Part shown: one piece after another, positions 7,277 through 16,935 of the stretch
Position numbering within the stretch: the first letter of the stretch is position 1
Layout of the letters: every line of letters starts with the position of its first letter
NCBI GenBank assembly: GCA_030653975.1
Contig: JAURYH010000067.1
Coordinates: 1 to 61,196 of the forward strand
Direction: 5' to 3'
Origin: Hydrogenophaga sp.
GTDB lineage: Bacteria > Pseudomonadota > Gammaproteobacteria > Burkholderiales > Burkholderiaceae_C
Length of the DNA: 61,196 nt
Notes under the pieces: generated by a model
Database searches by the model: none
Told to the model about the DNA's origin: nothing
What the model saw: only the letters and a program-made list of their open reading frames with translations
Made by a program: the position numbers and the translations under genes

Positions 7277-8086
7277 ATGTGTGAGTTGCTGGCCCTGTCG
7301 AGCTCGCGCCCCGCGCGTCTCAGCCTCTCGTTGCGAGCCTTGGCGTCCCACGGGGACATGGGCGGCGTCGCGCCCGATGGCTGGGGTGTCGCCTTCTATG
7401 CCGGGCACGATGTGGCGCTGTTCCGCGAACCGGTTCCCGCCGCCCACAGCCCGCTCGTGCAGTACCTGGAGGACCAGGGACCGCGCACCCAACTCGCGAT
7501 CTCGCACATTCGACACGCAACCCACGGTGCGGTGTCACTGGCCAACACCCAGCCCTTCGTGCGCGAACTCGGTGGACGATCCCATGTGTTTGCCCACAAC
7601 GGCCACCTGCCCGGCATCTGGGACAACCCGGGTTTCTCCTTGGGCACAGACCGTCCGGTGGGTGAGACCGATTCCGAGCAGGCCTGTTGCGTCCTGCTCG
7701 GGCGCATGCGGGGGTTGTGGCGTGACGGAATGTTGCCTGCCTTGTCTGATCGACTCGCCCTGCTGGAGGGCTTCGCGGCCGAACTGTGTACCATGGGACC
7801 CGCCAACTTCCTGTACGCCGATGGGGATGTGTTGTTTGCGCACGGTCATCGGCGCATTCAGCGTGCCACCGGCAAGGTCGAGCCGCCCGGGCTCTGGATG
7901 CTCCAGAGCTTCTGCGCGGACGCCTCCACCACGGCGGTACAGAGTGAGAGCATTTCGGTCGCGACGACTGGCCAGTCGCTGGTGCTGGTGGCCAGCGTGC
8001 CTTTGACCGCCGACGCCTGGCAGCCCTTGACCAGCGGCCAGATCGTGGTCGTGCGCGAGGGGCGGGTGATCACACCTGTTGCGTAG
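7277..8086 (+). CDS. Class II glutamine amidotransferase (YafJ-like)
   Basis: 269 residues beginning MCEL, so Cys2 becomes the N-terminal nucleophile after removal of Met. The Ntn-hydrolase glutaminase core shows PDGWGVAFY, SHIRHAT and FAHNGHLPG. No second synthase domain is fused. The acceptor of the released ammonia is unknown. It is separated from the metal exporter by 83 bases, so co-transcription is possible. Confidence 0.88.
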   Translation: MCELLALSSSRPARLSLSLRALASHGDMGGVAPDGWGVAFYAGHDVALFREPVPAAHSPLVQYLEDQGPRTQLAISHIRHATHGAVSLANTQPFVRELGGRSHVFAHNGHLPGIWDNPGFSLGTDRPVGETDSEQACCVLLGRMRGLWRDGMLPALSDRLALLEGFAAELCTMGPANFLYADGDVLFAHGHRRIQRATGKVEPPGLWMLQSFCADASTTAVQSESISVATTGQSLVLVASVPLTADAWQPLTSGQIVVVREGRVITPVA

Positions 8087-8159
8087 GGCAGCGCCAGTCA
8101 GGCCTGTTTCCGGCCAACCCGGCATGACCCATGCATGTGTCAGCAGTGCAACCGAGGGT

Positions 8160-8396
8160 TCAGACAAGCAGCCACTTTTGCACTTCGGCCTGGGTGGGAA
8201 TGCGCCCGCTGCTCACCAGTTTTTCATTGATGACCAGACCCGGCGTGGACAGCAGGTCGTAGGCCATGATCTGTCGCATGTCGGTTACCTTGACGAAATC
8301 AGCCTCCAGGTGGGCGGCAGTGGCAGCCTCCCGTGCCACCGCTTCCAGCTTCTTGCAGTTGGCACAGCCGGAACCCAGGATCTTGACGGTCAACAT
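8160..8396 (-). CDS. Mini-thioredoxin, second copy
   Basis: 78 residues of the same family as the protein at 4676-4909. The redox site is GSGCANCK and the cis-proline loop is LLSTPGLVIN. It lies 33 bases downstream of a PF03773 permease on the same strand, with an AGGAGAGA ribosome site, so the two are an operon. No signal peptide. Confidence 0.9.
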   Translation of the reverse strand: MLTVKILGSGCANCKKLEAVAREAATAAHLEADFVKVTDMRQIMAYDLLSTPGLVINEKLVSSGRIPTQAEVQKWLLV

Positions 8397-8429
8397 GGTG
8401 TCTCTCCTTTGAAAAAAATGTGAAACCGG

Positions 8430-9875
8430 TCAGGCCGCGACCACCACGCGCTGCCGACGCCGAAGCCAGGCCAGTGCGACGGACAAGCCGGTCAGGAACA
8501 CGCCCATCACCAGGGCCAGCGTAGACCAGCCTGCGCCGTCCACCCAGGCGCCAAAGATCAGTCCGGCACAGACGCTGAACAGCGCCACCCAGCCCACGTA
8601 GGCGGCGGTCTTGGTGCGACCGATCACCGCGGCCACCATCAGCATGCTCTGCAGACTGAGTTCCGGGTCGGCCATCAGGTACGCGAGCAGCGGGCCGGGG
8701 TGCATGCCCAGGTCCAGGAACATGCGGGCCACCGGCACTTCGACCAGCGTGGGAAAGTACATGAAGACGCCGAAACCCACCGCCACCACGTTGGCCATCA
8801 GGGTGTTGCTGCCAGCGAGCGATTCGATCCACTCCGGACGGATGAGCTGCCGCACCATGCCGACCACAAACACGCCGATCACCAGCACCAGGAAAATCTG
8901 CTTGACGAAGCGCCACGCTTCCCACAGCCAGCCGCGCCAGCCGTCGGTGGGCAGATGCCTAGCGTGGTACCACACGGCCCCCAGCGTGAGCGCCACGCCC
9001 AGAGCGCGACCGGTGAGGGCGATCTCCAGACCTTCGGGGCCCGGCGTCAGGCGAAGGGCCGCCACCAGCAGGGTGGTGGCGGCCAGGCCCAGGGCCACCC
9101 AGGTCCAGCGGTTGGCGCCCTCGATGATGTCTTCCATGCCTTTCCAGGCGGTGGCAGATATCAGCAGCAGCAACACAATCAGCACCGAGCCCTGAAAGTT
9201 CACACCTTCTTCGCCCTTGGCGGCGTCAAAAGGCACCCAGTTGAACAGCGTGGCCTGCCAGGCTTCGGCCCAGGGGAGGGGCAGGGTGACCGTGCCCACG
9301 GTGGTGGTCAGTGGCCACAGCTTCAGCGTGCCCGCGATCAACAAGGCCACCAGCGACAGCAGCACCCCCAGCGCTGCAGGCGTGATGCTGGCCTGATCGG
9401 CAAACAGGGCATCGGTCTGGGCGTCGTGACTCGCATCGTCGCGCCAGAACACCAGCGCCATCAGGATGCCGATCCCGATGCCGAACATCAGGCAGAACAC
9501 GATCCGCGCGATGGCAAATTCGGCCCCGAGGATGCTGCCGGTGTAGGCCAGCGCCAGGATGTTGCCCGCCGGCGCAAAGAAGAGGAAGGTCATGGCCGGG
9601 CCGATGCCGGCGCCCTTGCGGTAAATGCCCGCGAACAAGGGCACGATGGTGCAGGAACACACCGCCAGCAACGAACCCGCCGCAGCGGCCGCGGGGTAGG
9701 ACACGTAGGCCGGCGTGTTGCGACCCAGCCAGCGGGTGATGGCGGCCTTGGGAATCAGCGCGGCCATGGCCCCGGCGATGAAGAACGCCGGGAGCAGACA
9801 CAGCAAGACGTGGGCGGCGAGGTAGGAAGCCAGGCTTCCAGCGCCTCCGTTGAGCAGCTTCAATGCGAGTTCCAT
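8430..9875 (-). CDS. PF03773-type permease, long form
   Basis: 481 residues and about 11-12 membrane segments. The hallmark AVCSCTIVPLFAG (CSC before Pro) is in the first half, and FMYFPTLVEVPVARM in the second half. It is longer than the permease at 2646-3695 because of a large insertion between the halves that itself contains helices. The ATG at 9875 has an AGGTGG ribosome site; a GTG three codons upstream is less likely. It is paired with a mini-thioredoxin. Substrate unknown; metal, metalloid or thiol-ligand export is possible from family knowledge. Confidence 0.85.
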   Translation of the reverse strand: MELALKLLNGGAGSLASYLAAHVLLCLLPAFFIAGAMAALIPKAAITRWLGRNTPAYVSYPAAAAAGSLLAVCSCTIVPLFAGIYRKGAGIGPAMTFLFFAPAGNILALAYTGSILGAEFAIARIVFCLMFGIGIGILMALVFWRDDASHDAQTDALFADQASITPAALGVLLSLVALLIAGTLKLWPLTTTVGTVTLPLPWAEAWQATLFNWVPFDAAKGEEGVNFQGSVLIVLLLLISATAWKGMEDIIEGANRWTWVALGLAATTLLVAALRLTPGPEGLEIALTGRALGVALTLGAVWYHARHLPTDGWRGWLWEAWRFVKQIFLVLVIGVFVVGMVRQLIRPEWIESLAGSNTLMANVVAVGFGVFMYFPTLVEVPVARMFLDLGMHPGPLLAYLMADPELSLQSMLMVAAVIGRTKTAAYVGWVALFSVCAGLIFGAWVDGAGWSTLALVMGVFLTGLSVALAWLRRRQRVVVAA

Positions 9876-10247
9876 CCGGACCACCTCATAGCGTTGCGGT
9901 GATTCTAGGACGTGCTCGCTTGCGGTACTGGATGCCGGTTGATTCGGGCCAGCACATCCGGCTCATGGCCAGGGGTGTTGCGGGAGGTTCCGCATTCCAG
10001 ATGGTGGCAGATTGCGATGGTGCTCACTGGACAACCCTCCGTGCTTCGCACTGCGGGGCTGAGCGCCTTCGGAACGGCCCGGCGCGGTGTCTCATGCCCG
10101 GCTCCGGCTGGGGCAGGGCAGTTGACCGGGCGGTGTCGGGATCAATACGCCTTGCGGCAAAACGGTTTTGTGACTGTCACAGGGATGTCACATTGGGTCC
10201 CTAGAGTCCCGGTTGTGGATTTTCTTTCCCCAACCCTGAGGACACAC
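9876..10247. other. Intergenic region between divergent permease and pstS genes
   Basis: 372 bases with no convincing gene. The right end contains the Pho box and -10 of pstS. The left end should hold the permease promoter, but no clear operator was recognised there. Confidence 0.7.
10174..10207 (+). promoter_or_regulatory. Pho box and -10 element of the pst operon
   Basis: CTGTCAC (10174-10180) and ATGTCAC (10185-10191) form a direct repeat with an 11-base period separated by AGGG, the standard PhoB site. TAGAGT (10202-10207) follows 10 bases later as the -10, so the Pho box replaces the -35, as in known Pho promoters. PhoB is encoded in the same cluster (14878-15609). Confidence 0.85.
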
Positions 10248-11279
10248 ATGAACACGAAACGCACCCTTCTCAAGACCGTCGCCGCTGCCGCTCTGGCCAC
10301 CATGGCGATGGGCACCGCCTTCGCTGCCGACATCACCGGCGCTGGTGCCACGTTCCCGTACCCCATGTACGCCAAGTGGGCCGAGGCCTACAAGAAAGAA
10401 ACCGGTATCGGCCTGAACTACCAGTCCATCGGTTCCTCGGGCGGCCTCAAGCAGATCCGCGCCAAGACCGTGACCTTCGGTGCCTCGGACGCCCCCGCCA
10501 AACCCGAAGAGCTGGAGCGTGACGGCATGGTCCAGTTCCCGGCCATCATCGGCGGTACCGTCCCTGTGATCAACCTCGACGGCTTCAAGCCGGGCGAGCT
10601 GCGCGTGACCGGCCCCGTGCTGGCCGACATGTTCCTCGGCACGATCAGCAAGTGGAACGACCCCAAGCTGGTCGCCCTGAATCCCGGCAAGGCACTGCCT
10701 GATGCTTCCATCACCGTGGTGCACCGCGCCGACGGTTCGGGCACGACCTACAACTGGACCGACTACCTGACCGTCATCAGCAAAGACTGGGCCGACAAGG
10801 TGGGTCGTGGCGCTGCCGTGAAGTGGCCTGCCGCTTCCTCCGTGGGTGGCAAGGGCAACGAAGGCGTGGCCGCCAACGTGAACCGCGTCAAGGGTGCACT
10901 GGGCTACGTGGAATACGCCTACGTGAAGAAGAACAAGATGAACTTCATGCAACTGCAGAACGCCGATGGCAAGTACGTCAGCCCCGATGACGCCGCCTTC
11001 GCCGCCGCTGCCGCTGGCGCCGACTGGTTCAGCGTGCCTGGCATGGGCATCTCCATGGTGAACGCCAAGGGCGCCACCAGCTGGCCCGTGTCCACCGCTT
11101 CGTTCATCCTGATGTACAAAGAACCGGCGGACAAGGCCGCTTCGGCCGATGCGCTCAAGTTCTTCGACTGGGCCTTCACCAAGGGCAAGGGCTTTGCTGC
11201 CGATCTGGACTACGTGCCGCTGCCCGACAGCCTGACGGCCGAGATCCGCACCAAGGTGTGGTCGCAGATCGCCAAGTAA
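10248..11279 (+). CDS. pstS: Phosphate ABC transporter, periplasmic binding protein PstS
   Basis: 343 residues with a Sec signal peptide cleaved after AFA. The mature protein starts ADITGAGATFPYPMYAKW, typical of PstS. Phosphate-contact motifs include SIGSSGG, SDAP and RADGSGTT. It captures inorganic phosphate and delivers it to PstCA. First gene of pstSCAB-phoU-phoBR, directly behind a Pho box. Confidence 0.97.
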   Translation: MNTKRTLLKTVAAAALATMAMGTAFAADITGAGATFPYPMYAKWAEAYKKETGIGLNYQSIGSSGGLKQIRAKTVTFGASDAPAKPEELERDGMVQFPAIIGGTVPVINLDGFKPGELRVTGPVLADMFLGTISKWNDPKLVALNPGKALPDASITVVHRADGSGTTYNWTDYLTVISKDWADKVGRGAAVKWPAASSVGGKGNEGVAANVNRVKGALGYVEYAYVKKNKMNFMQLQNADGKYVSPDDAAFAAAAAGADWFSVPGMGISMVNAKGATSWPVSTASFILMYKEPADKAASADALKFFDWAFTKGKGFAADLDYVPLPDSLTAEIRTKVWSQIAK

Positions 11280-11297
11280 TCAGTTGGCTGGTAAGGC

Positions 11298-11335
11298 GGC
11301 GTTCGCCGGTGTGCGCAGGCGTACCGGCGAACGCC
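11298..11335 (+). terminator. Strong stem-loop between pstS and pstC (attenuator or mRNA stabiliser)
   Basis: A perfect 13-base-pair stem (11298-11310 with 11323-11335, GGCGTTCGCCGGT) encloses a 12-base loop. No T-run follows, so it is unlikely to be a full terminator. It probably protects the pstS message or reduces readthrough, explaining higher PstS than membrane-component levels. Confidence 0.75.
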
Positions 11336-11374
11336 CCTTGAACTTGAGTTTTCAGCGTCCCAATGGGAGTCAAC

Positions 11375-12373
11375 ATGAGCGTGGGAACTACCATGAGTCC
11401 GCAACCAGTGTCACATGAAACGGGCAGTGCCAGCATGGTGTCGATTGCCCGGCGGCAACGGCTCCAGGACGTCTTTTTTCATCGCATCACGCAGTCCTTT
11501 TCGCTGCTGGTGCTGATCGCCCTGATGGGCATCATCGTTTCCCTGTTCATCAATGCCTGGCCTGCGTTCCAGAAGTTCGGTGCGAACTTCATCTGGTACG
11601 TGGAATGGGACATCATCAACGAAGAATTCGGTGCCGCGATAGCGATCGTCGGCACCCTGGCCAGTGCGGGCATCGCCATGTTGATCGCCGTGCCGCTGGC
11701 CTTTGGCATTGCCCTGTTTCTGACCGAAACCTGCCCGACCTGGCTGCGCCGCCCACTGGGCACGGCGGTCGAGTTGCTGGCGGCGGTGCCGTCCATCATC
11801 TACGGCATGTTCGGTCTGTTCGTTTTTGCGCCGCTGTTTGCCGACTACGCCCAGGTGCCCATGCAGCAGGTCTTGGGTGGCATGCCCCTGATCGGCTTCC
11901 TGTTTGGTGGCAGCACCAACGGCTTCGGCATCCTGGCCGCGGGCATCGTGCTGGCCTTCATGGTGTTGCCCTTCGTGGCTGCGGTCATGCGCGATGTGTT
12001 CGAGATCGTGCCTCCCATCCTGCGCGAATCGGCCTACGGGCTGGGTTGCACCACCTGGGAAGTAGTGCGCAAGGTGGTGCTGCCGTACACCCAGAAGGGC
12101 GTGATCGGTGGCGTCATGCTGGGCCTGGGACGCGCGCTGGGCGAGACCATGGCCGTCACCTTCGTGATCGGCAACGCCAACCGCATGCCCACCTCGCTGT
12201 TTTCACCCGGCACCTCGATCGCCTCGACGCTGGCCAACGAGTTCGGTGAAGCCGCCGATTTCCACATCTCTGCGCTGTTCGCGCTGGGCTTCCTGCTGTT
12301 TGTCATCACCTTCATCGTGCTCGGCCTGGCCAAGTGGATGCTGGTGCGGGCCGAGAAGGCCAAGGGCCTCTGA
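11375..12373 (+). CDS. pstC: Phosphate ABC transporter permease PstC
   Basis: 332 residues, six membrane helices. The EAA loop for PstB contact is around ESAYGLGCTTWEVVRKVVLP, followed by GLGRALGETMAV, typical of PstC. The ATG at 11375 has GGGAG five bases upstream; the ATG at 11363 would place that site inside the gene. Follows pstS after the stem-loop. Confidence 0.95.
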   Translation: MSVGTTMSPQPVSHETGSASMVSIARRQRLQDVFFHRITQSFSLLVLIALMGIIVSLFINAWPAFQKFGANFIWYVEWDIINEEFGAAIAIVGTLASAGIAMLIAVPLAFGIALFLTETCPTWLRRPLGTAVELLAAVPSIIYGMFGLFVFAPLFADYAQVPMQQVLGGMPLIGFLFGGSTNGFGILAAGIVLAFMVLPFVAAVMRDVFEIVPPILRESAYGLGCTTWEVVRKVVLPYTQKGVIGGVMLGLGRALGETMAVTFVIGNANRMPTSLFSPGTSIASTLANEFGEAADFHISALFALGFLLFVITFIVLGLAKWMLVRAEKAKGL

Positions 12374-12396
12374 ACCCCACACCGAAAGCCAAAACC

Positions 12397-13251
12397 ATGG
12401 ACTTCAACCAATCCCTGTATCGCCAGCGCCGCTGGTCCAACAACGTGGGCCTGGCCCTTTCGATGGGGTCGATGGCCCTGGGCCTGACGGTGCTGCTGTG
12501 GATCCTGTTCGTGCTGTTCAGCAACGGCTTTGCCGCGCTGGACTGGAACATGTTCACCCAGTCCACGCCCGCACCGGGCACCGAAGGCGGCGGTCTGGCC
12601 AACGCCATCGTGGGCAGCCTGTTGATGGTGGGTTTCTCGGTGCTGGTCTCCACGCCGATCGGCGTCTTTGCCGGCGTGTACCTGGCCGAGTACGGCGACA
12701 CCAGCAAGACCGCCGAAGTCACCCGCTTTGTGACCGACATCATGCTGTCGGCACCCTCCATCGTGCTGGGCCTGTTCGTGTACGCCATCGCGGTGGCCAC
12801 CTTGGGCACCTTCTCGGGCTGGGCGGGCAGCCTTGCGCTGTCGTTGATCGCGGTGCCGGTGGTCGTTCGCACCACCGAGAACATGCTGCGCCTGGTGCCT
12901 GGCAGTCTGCGGGAAGCGGCCTTTGCCCTGGGCGCGCCGCGCTGGAAAGTGGCCACATTGGTCACGCTGCGCGCCGCCAAAAGTGGCGTCCTGACCGGCC
13001 TGCTGCTGGCTGTGGCCCGCATCAGTGGCGAAACGGCGCCGCTGCTGTTCACGGCGCTCAACAACCAGTTTTTCAGCACCGACATGAGCCGCCCCATGGC
13101 CAACCTGCCGGTGGTGATCTTCCAGTTCGCGATGAGCCCTTACGACAACTGGATCCGCCTCGCCTGGGGCGGCGCGCTGCTCATCACCTTGTCCGTCCTG
13201 CTGCTCAACATCGTGGCGCGCGTCTTCCTGCGGGAAAAGACCCCCACCTGA
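12397..13251 (+). CDS. pstA: Phosphate ABC transporter permease PstA
   Basis: 284 residues with six membrane helices. The PstA signature appears in LREAAFALGAPRWKVATLV and RISGETAPLLFTAL. The ATG at 12397 was preferred over upstream in-frame starts, which would overlap pstC and lack hydrophobic sequence. It pairs with PstC to form the channel. Confidence 0.95.
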   Translation: MDFNQSLYRQRRWSNNVGLALSMGSMALGLTVLLWILFVLFSNGFAALDWNMFTQSTPAPGTEGGGLANAIVGSLLMVGFSVLVSTPIGVFAGVYLAEYGDTSKTAEVTRFVTDIMLSAPSIVLGLFVYAIAVATLGTFSGWAGSLALSLIAVPVVVRTTENMLRLVPGSLREAAFALGAPRWKVATLVTLRAAKSGVLTGLLLAVARISGETAPLLFTALNNQFFSTDMSRPMANLPVVIFQFAMSPYDNWIRLAWGGALLITLSVLLLNIVARVFLREKTPT

Positions 13252-13299
13252 GGCGCCGCCTCACCCGTCGCCACACACCATCTATTCCGGATCTGACCC

Positions 13300-14076
13300 A
13301 TGACGAACACCGCTACCTCTGCAAAGAATGCGCTTGAGCTGCGCAACCTGAACTTCTACTACGGCAAGTTCCAGGGCCTCAAAGAGGTCAACATGAACAT
13401 CGAGGAGCGCAAGGTCACCGCCTTCATCGGACCCTCGGGCTGCGGCAAGTCCACGCTGCTGCGCACCTTGAACCGCATGTACAGCCTGTACCCCGGCCAG
13501 CGCGCCGAGGGCGAAATCAACTTCTATGGCCAGAACATCCTCGACGCCAAGCAGGACATCAACCTGCTGCGCGCGCGCATCGGCATGGTGTTCCAGAAGC
13601 CCACACCGTTCCCGATGTCGATCTACGACAACATCGCCTTTGGCGTGAAGCTCTACGAAAATCTCAGCAAGAGCGAGATGGATGATCGCGTCGAATGGGC
13701 GCTGTCCAAGGCCGCGCTGTGGGGCGAAGTGAAAGACAAGCTCAACCAGAGCGGCCTGTCGCTCTCCGGTGGCCAGCAGCAGCGCCTGTGCATCGCGCGC
13801 AGCGTGGCGGTCAAGCCCTCGGTGCTGCTGCTCGACGAGCCCACCTCGGCGCTCGACCCGATCTCCACCGGCAAGGTCGAGGAACTGGTGCACGAGCTCA
13901 AGCAGGACTACACCATCGCCATCGTGACCCACAACATGCAGCAGGCCGCGCGCTGCAGCGACTACACCGCCTACATGTACCTCGGCGAGTTGATCGAATT
14001 CGGCTCCACCGAGCAGATCTTCTTCAAGCCGACCAAGACCGAGACCGAGGACTACATCACCGGCCGGTTCGGCTGA
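13300..14076 (+). CDS. pstB: Phosphate ABC transporter ATPase PstB
   Basis: 258 residues. Walker [10 protein letters not shown] at 44-52, ABC signature LSGGQQQR, Walker [12 protein letters not shown] and the switch His in VTHNMQQ are all intact. It hydrolyses ATP to drive phosphate import through PstCA and takes part in signalling with PhoU and PhoR. Confidence 0.97.
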   Translation: MTNTATSAKNALELRNLNFYYGKFQGLKEVNMNIEERKVTAFIGPSGCGKSTLLRTLNRMYSLYPGQRAEGEINFYGQNILDAKQDINLLRARIGMVFQKPTPFPMSIYDNIAFGVKLYENLSKSEMDDRVEWALSKAALWGEVKDKLNQSGLSLSGGQQQRLCIARSVAVKPSVLLLDEPTSALDPISTGKVEELVHELKQDYTIAIVTHNMQQAARCSDYTAYMYLGELIEFGSTEQIFFKPTKTETEDYITGRFG

Positions 14077-14159
14077 TCAAGGTCCCGCTAACTTTTCTCT
14101 CATTCATTGCCCCTGCGGGGGCGCAGGCTGGCCGCAAGGCGGCCTTTCAGGAGACCTTC

Positions 14160-14861
14160 ATGGGCGACAAACACATCTCCAGCCAGTTCGACGCCGAGCT
14201 GAACTCCATTTCCACCCACGTGCTGGAGATGGGCGGCCTGGTCGAATCCCAGCTGCACCAGGCGGTGTACGCGCTGATCCACATGAGCCTGGAGACGGCC
14301 GAGCAGGTGCTCGAAGCCGAAAACCGCATCAACCAGATGGAAGTGAACATCGATCACGAGATCATTTCCACCATCGGCCGGCGCCAGCCCACGGCGCGCG
14401 ACCTGCGTTTCCTGATGGCCATCTCGCGCACGACACAGAATCTGGAGCGTGCGGGTGATGAAGTGGCCCGCATCGCGCGCATGGTCAAATCGATCATCGA
14501 AAGCGGTTCGCCGCGTTCGTTGCCGGTGTCGGAACTGCGACTGGCGGCCGATCTGGCCGCCGGCATGCTGCGCAAGACGCTGGACTCTTTCGCCCGTCTG
14601 GACACGACCATGGCCATTGCCATCATGAAAGACGACAATGCCATCGACCTGGAGTACGACGGCTTTCTGCGCAAGCTGATCACCTACATGATGGAAGATC
14701 CCCGCACCATTTCGCCGAGCCTGAACCTGCTGTTCCTGGCCAAGTCGCTGGAGCGCGTGGGCGACCACGCGAAGAACATCGCCGAACAGATCATCTTCGT
14801 GGTGAAGGGCGAAGACGTGCGCCACACCCCCATGGACAAAGTGGAGTCGGTGGTCGGATGA
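14160..14861 (+). CDS. phoU: Phosphate signalling protein PhoU
   Basis: 233 residues, all-helical, with two PhoU repeats; metal-binding motifs are in ERAGDEVARIA and ERVGDHAKNIAE (E/DxxxD). It links transporter state to PhoR inhibition when phosphate is plentiful. The ATG at 14160 has CAGGAGA upstream. The 83-base gap from pstB includes GC-rich small hairpins (around 14107-14152). Confidence 0.95.
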   Translation: MGDKHISSQFDAELNSISTHVLEMGGLVESQLHQAVYALIHMSLETAEQVLEAENRINQMEVNIDHEIISTIGRRQPTARDLRFLMAISRTTQNLERAGDEVARIARMVKSIIESGSPRSLPVSELRLAADLAAGMLRKTLDSFARLDTTMAIAIMKDDNAIDLEYDGFLRKLITYMMEDPRTISPSLNLLFLAKSLERVGDHAKNIAEQIIFVVKGEDVRHTPMDKVESVVG

Positions 14862-14877
14862 GCGCGAGGGTTTCAGC

Positions 14878-15609
14878 ATGAGAAAACTGCCACGCGTCCT
14901 GGTCGTGGAAGACGAACCGGCGATCGCCGAGTTGATCGCCGTCAACCTGCGTCACAACGGTTTTGCGCCCACGGTCGTGTTCGACGGTGCGGCGGCGCAG
15001 CGCGAGGTCGACGCCGTGTTGCCCGACGTCATCCTGCTCGACTGGATGCTGCCTGGCGAGAGCGGCGCCACGCTGGCACGCCAGTGGCGCAAGCACGAGC
15101 GAACCAAGACGGTCCCGATCCTGATGCTCACCGCTCGCAGCGACGAGTCGGACAAGGTGCAGGGTCTCGACGCGGGCGCGGACGACTACATCACCAAGCC
15201 GTTTTCCACCCAGGAACTGCTCGCACGCATCCGCGCCGTGCTGCGCCGCCGCGCACCCGAGATCGTCAACGACTCGGTGCAGGTGGGCGAGCTCGCGCTG
15301 GACGCCGGCACCTACCGCATCACCTTCCGGGGCCAGGAACTGAAGGTCGGACCGACCGAGTTCAAGCTCCTGCACTACCTCATGAAACACGCGGAACGTG
15401 TGCACACGCGTGGTACGCTGCTCGACAAGATATGGGGGGACCATGTCTTTATCGAGGAGCGAACCGTGGACGTGCATGTCAAGCGTTTGAGGGAATCACT
15501 GGGTGAGGCCGCCGGCATGGTGGAGACGGTGCGTGGCGCCGGTTACCGCCTCACGGCCATCAACAACACCGGACGTCCGGCGCAAGGCACCTCCATTTCC
15601 GCCGCATGA
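14878..15609 (+). CDS. phoB: Phosphate response regulator PhoB
   Basis: 243 residues. The receiver domain has the acidic pocket (VEDEP), phosphoacceptor Asp55 in LLDWMLPG and the conserved Lys in TKPFS. The C-terminal OmpR-type winged helix (residues about 135-230) includes HTRGTLLDKIWG and RTVDVHVKRLR. It binds Pho boxes such as the one before pstS. The stop overlaps the phoR start in ATGA. Confidence 0.95.
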   Translation: MRKLPRVLVVEDEPAIAELIAVNLRHNGFAPTVVFDGAAAQREVDAVLPDVILLDWMLPGESGATLARQWRKHERTKTVPILMLTARSDESDKVQGLDAGADDYITKPFSTQELLARIRAVLRRRAPEIVNDSVQVGELALDAGTYRITFRGQELKVGPTEFKLLHYLMKHAERVHTRGTLLDKIWGDHVFIEERTVDVHVKRLRESLGEAAGMVETVRGAGYRLTAINNTGRPAQGTSISAA

Positions 15610-16925
15610 TCCGGCGCTCCGTGGAACTGCTGCTTCTGGTGGCGCTGGGGGCGGTCTGGGGCTGGACGCAGGACGCCGCGGGCTGGTCGTTCCTGGGCGC
15701 CTTGCTGGGCGCGCTGGGCTGGAGCGTGTTCGACGGCCTGCGCGCACGCCGTCTGCTCAACTGGCTCAACAAGGCCGACGTGACCCGCACACCCGGCCTC
15801 TCGGGCCTCTGGGGCGAGCTGCTGGACCGCAACCGCAAGCTGATCAAGAAGCTGGAGAAGAAGGCCAGCAACAGCGATGCCCGGCTGGAAGACTTTCTCG
15901 CCGCCATCCAGGCATCCCCCAACGGGGTGGTGCTGCTCGATTCAGCGGGACGCATCGAATGGTCCAACCTCACGGCCGCCAACCACCTCGGCTTTGATCC
16001 GCAGCGCGACCTGGGCCAGTACGTGCGCAACATGGTGCGTGCACCGGCCTTCATGACCTACCTGGCAGAAGGCGATTTTGGTCACGAGATCCAGGTCGAC
16101 GGCCCGGGACCGCGTCCGTCACAGCCCGCCAAAATTTCGCTGCAGATCCATCCCTACGGCAAAAAGCGCAAGCTCATGATCACACGCGATGTGACGGCGG
16201 TGCAGCTGGCCGAAGCCATGCGCCGCGACTTTGTGGCCAACGTCTCGCACGAGATCCGCACGCCCTTGACGGTGCTCAGCGGCTTTGTGGAGACCATGCA
16301 GAGCCTGCCGCTGGAAGAATCCGAGCGCATCACCTACCTGGGGCTGATGAGCCAGCAGGCGCACCGCATGCAGACGCTGGTGAGCGATCTGCTGACGCTG
16401 TCGCGCCTGGAGGGCAGCCCCGCACCAGGGCCGGGTGAATGGATCGATGGTGACGAGTTGCTGGGCCACGTGTTGCAGGAAGCGCGTGGGCTGACGGCGG
16501 TCATTTCCGACCCGCCGCATGAGATCGTCCAGGCCACGGCGACCAATTTGTGGGTGTCTGGCGCCAAGACCGAACTGTTGAGCGCGATGTCCAACCTGCT
16601 GAGCAATGCGGTGCGTTACACGCCGGGTGGCGGACGCATCGAGGCGGGCTGGCGCCTGCGCGAAGATGGCTGGGGCGAGTTCTTTGTGACCGATACCGGC
16701 CCGGGCATTGCTCCCGAACACCTGCCGCGCCTGACCGAGCGTTTTTACCGCGTGGACCGCAGCCGCTCGCGCGAGACGGGGGGCACCGGTCTGGGTCTGG
16801 CCATCGTGAAACACGTGGCCCAGCGCCACGGCGGGCAGATCGACGTGCACAGTGTTGTGGGCCGGGGCTCCACCTTTGTCATTGCCCTGCCGCCAGTGCG
16901 CGTTCGCGAGCACACGGTCAACTGA
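15606..16925 (+). CDS. phoR: Phosphate sensor kinase PhoR
   Basis: 439 residues. Two N-terminal hydrophobic segments (about 5-42), a PAS domain (about 93-200), a DHp helix with His215 in NVSHEIRTP, and a catalytic domain with N-box (SNLLSNAVRYT), G1 (DTGPGIAPE) and G2 (GGTGLGLAIVK). Phosphorylates PhoB on phosphate starvation. ATGA overlap with phoB. Confidence 0.95.
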   Translation: MIRRSVELLLLVALGAVWGWTQDAAGWSFLGALLGALGWSVFDGLRARRLLNWLNKADVTRTPGLSGLWGELLDRNRKLIKKLEKKASNSDARLEDFLAAIQASPNGVVLLDSAGRIEWSNLTAANHLGFDPQRDLGQYVRNMVRAPAFMTYLAEGDFGHEIQVDGPGPRPSQPAKISLQIHPYGKKRKLMITRDVTAVQLAEAMRRDFVANVSHEIRTPLTVLSGFVETMQSLPLEESERITYLGLMSQQAHRMQTLVSDLLTLSRLEGSPAPGPGEWIDGDELLGHVLQEARGLTAVISDPPHEIVQATATNLWVSGAKTELLSAMSNLLSNAVRYTPGGGRIEAGWRLREDGWGEFFVTDTGPGIAPEHLPRLTERFYRVDRSRSRETGGTGLGLAIVKHVAQRHGGQIDVHSVVGRGSTFVIALPPVRVREHTVN

Positions 16926-16935
16926 ACCCACCCGT

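Noticed and set aside
14100..14155. GC-rich hairpins between pstB and phoU as a terminator
   Set aside because: Stems are short and no T-run follows; phoU is clearly part of the operon.
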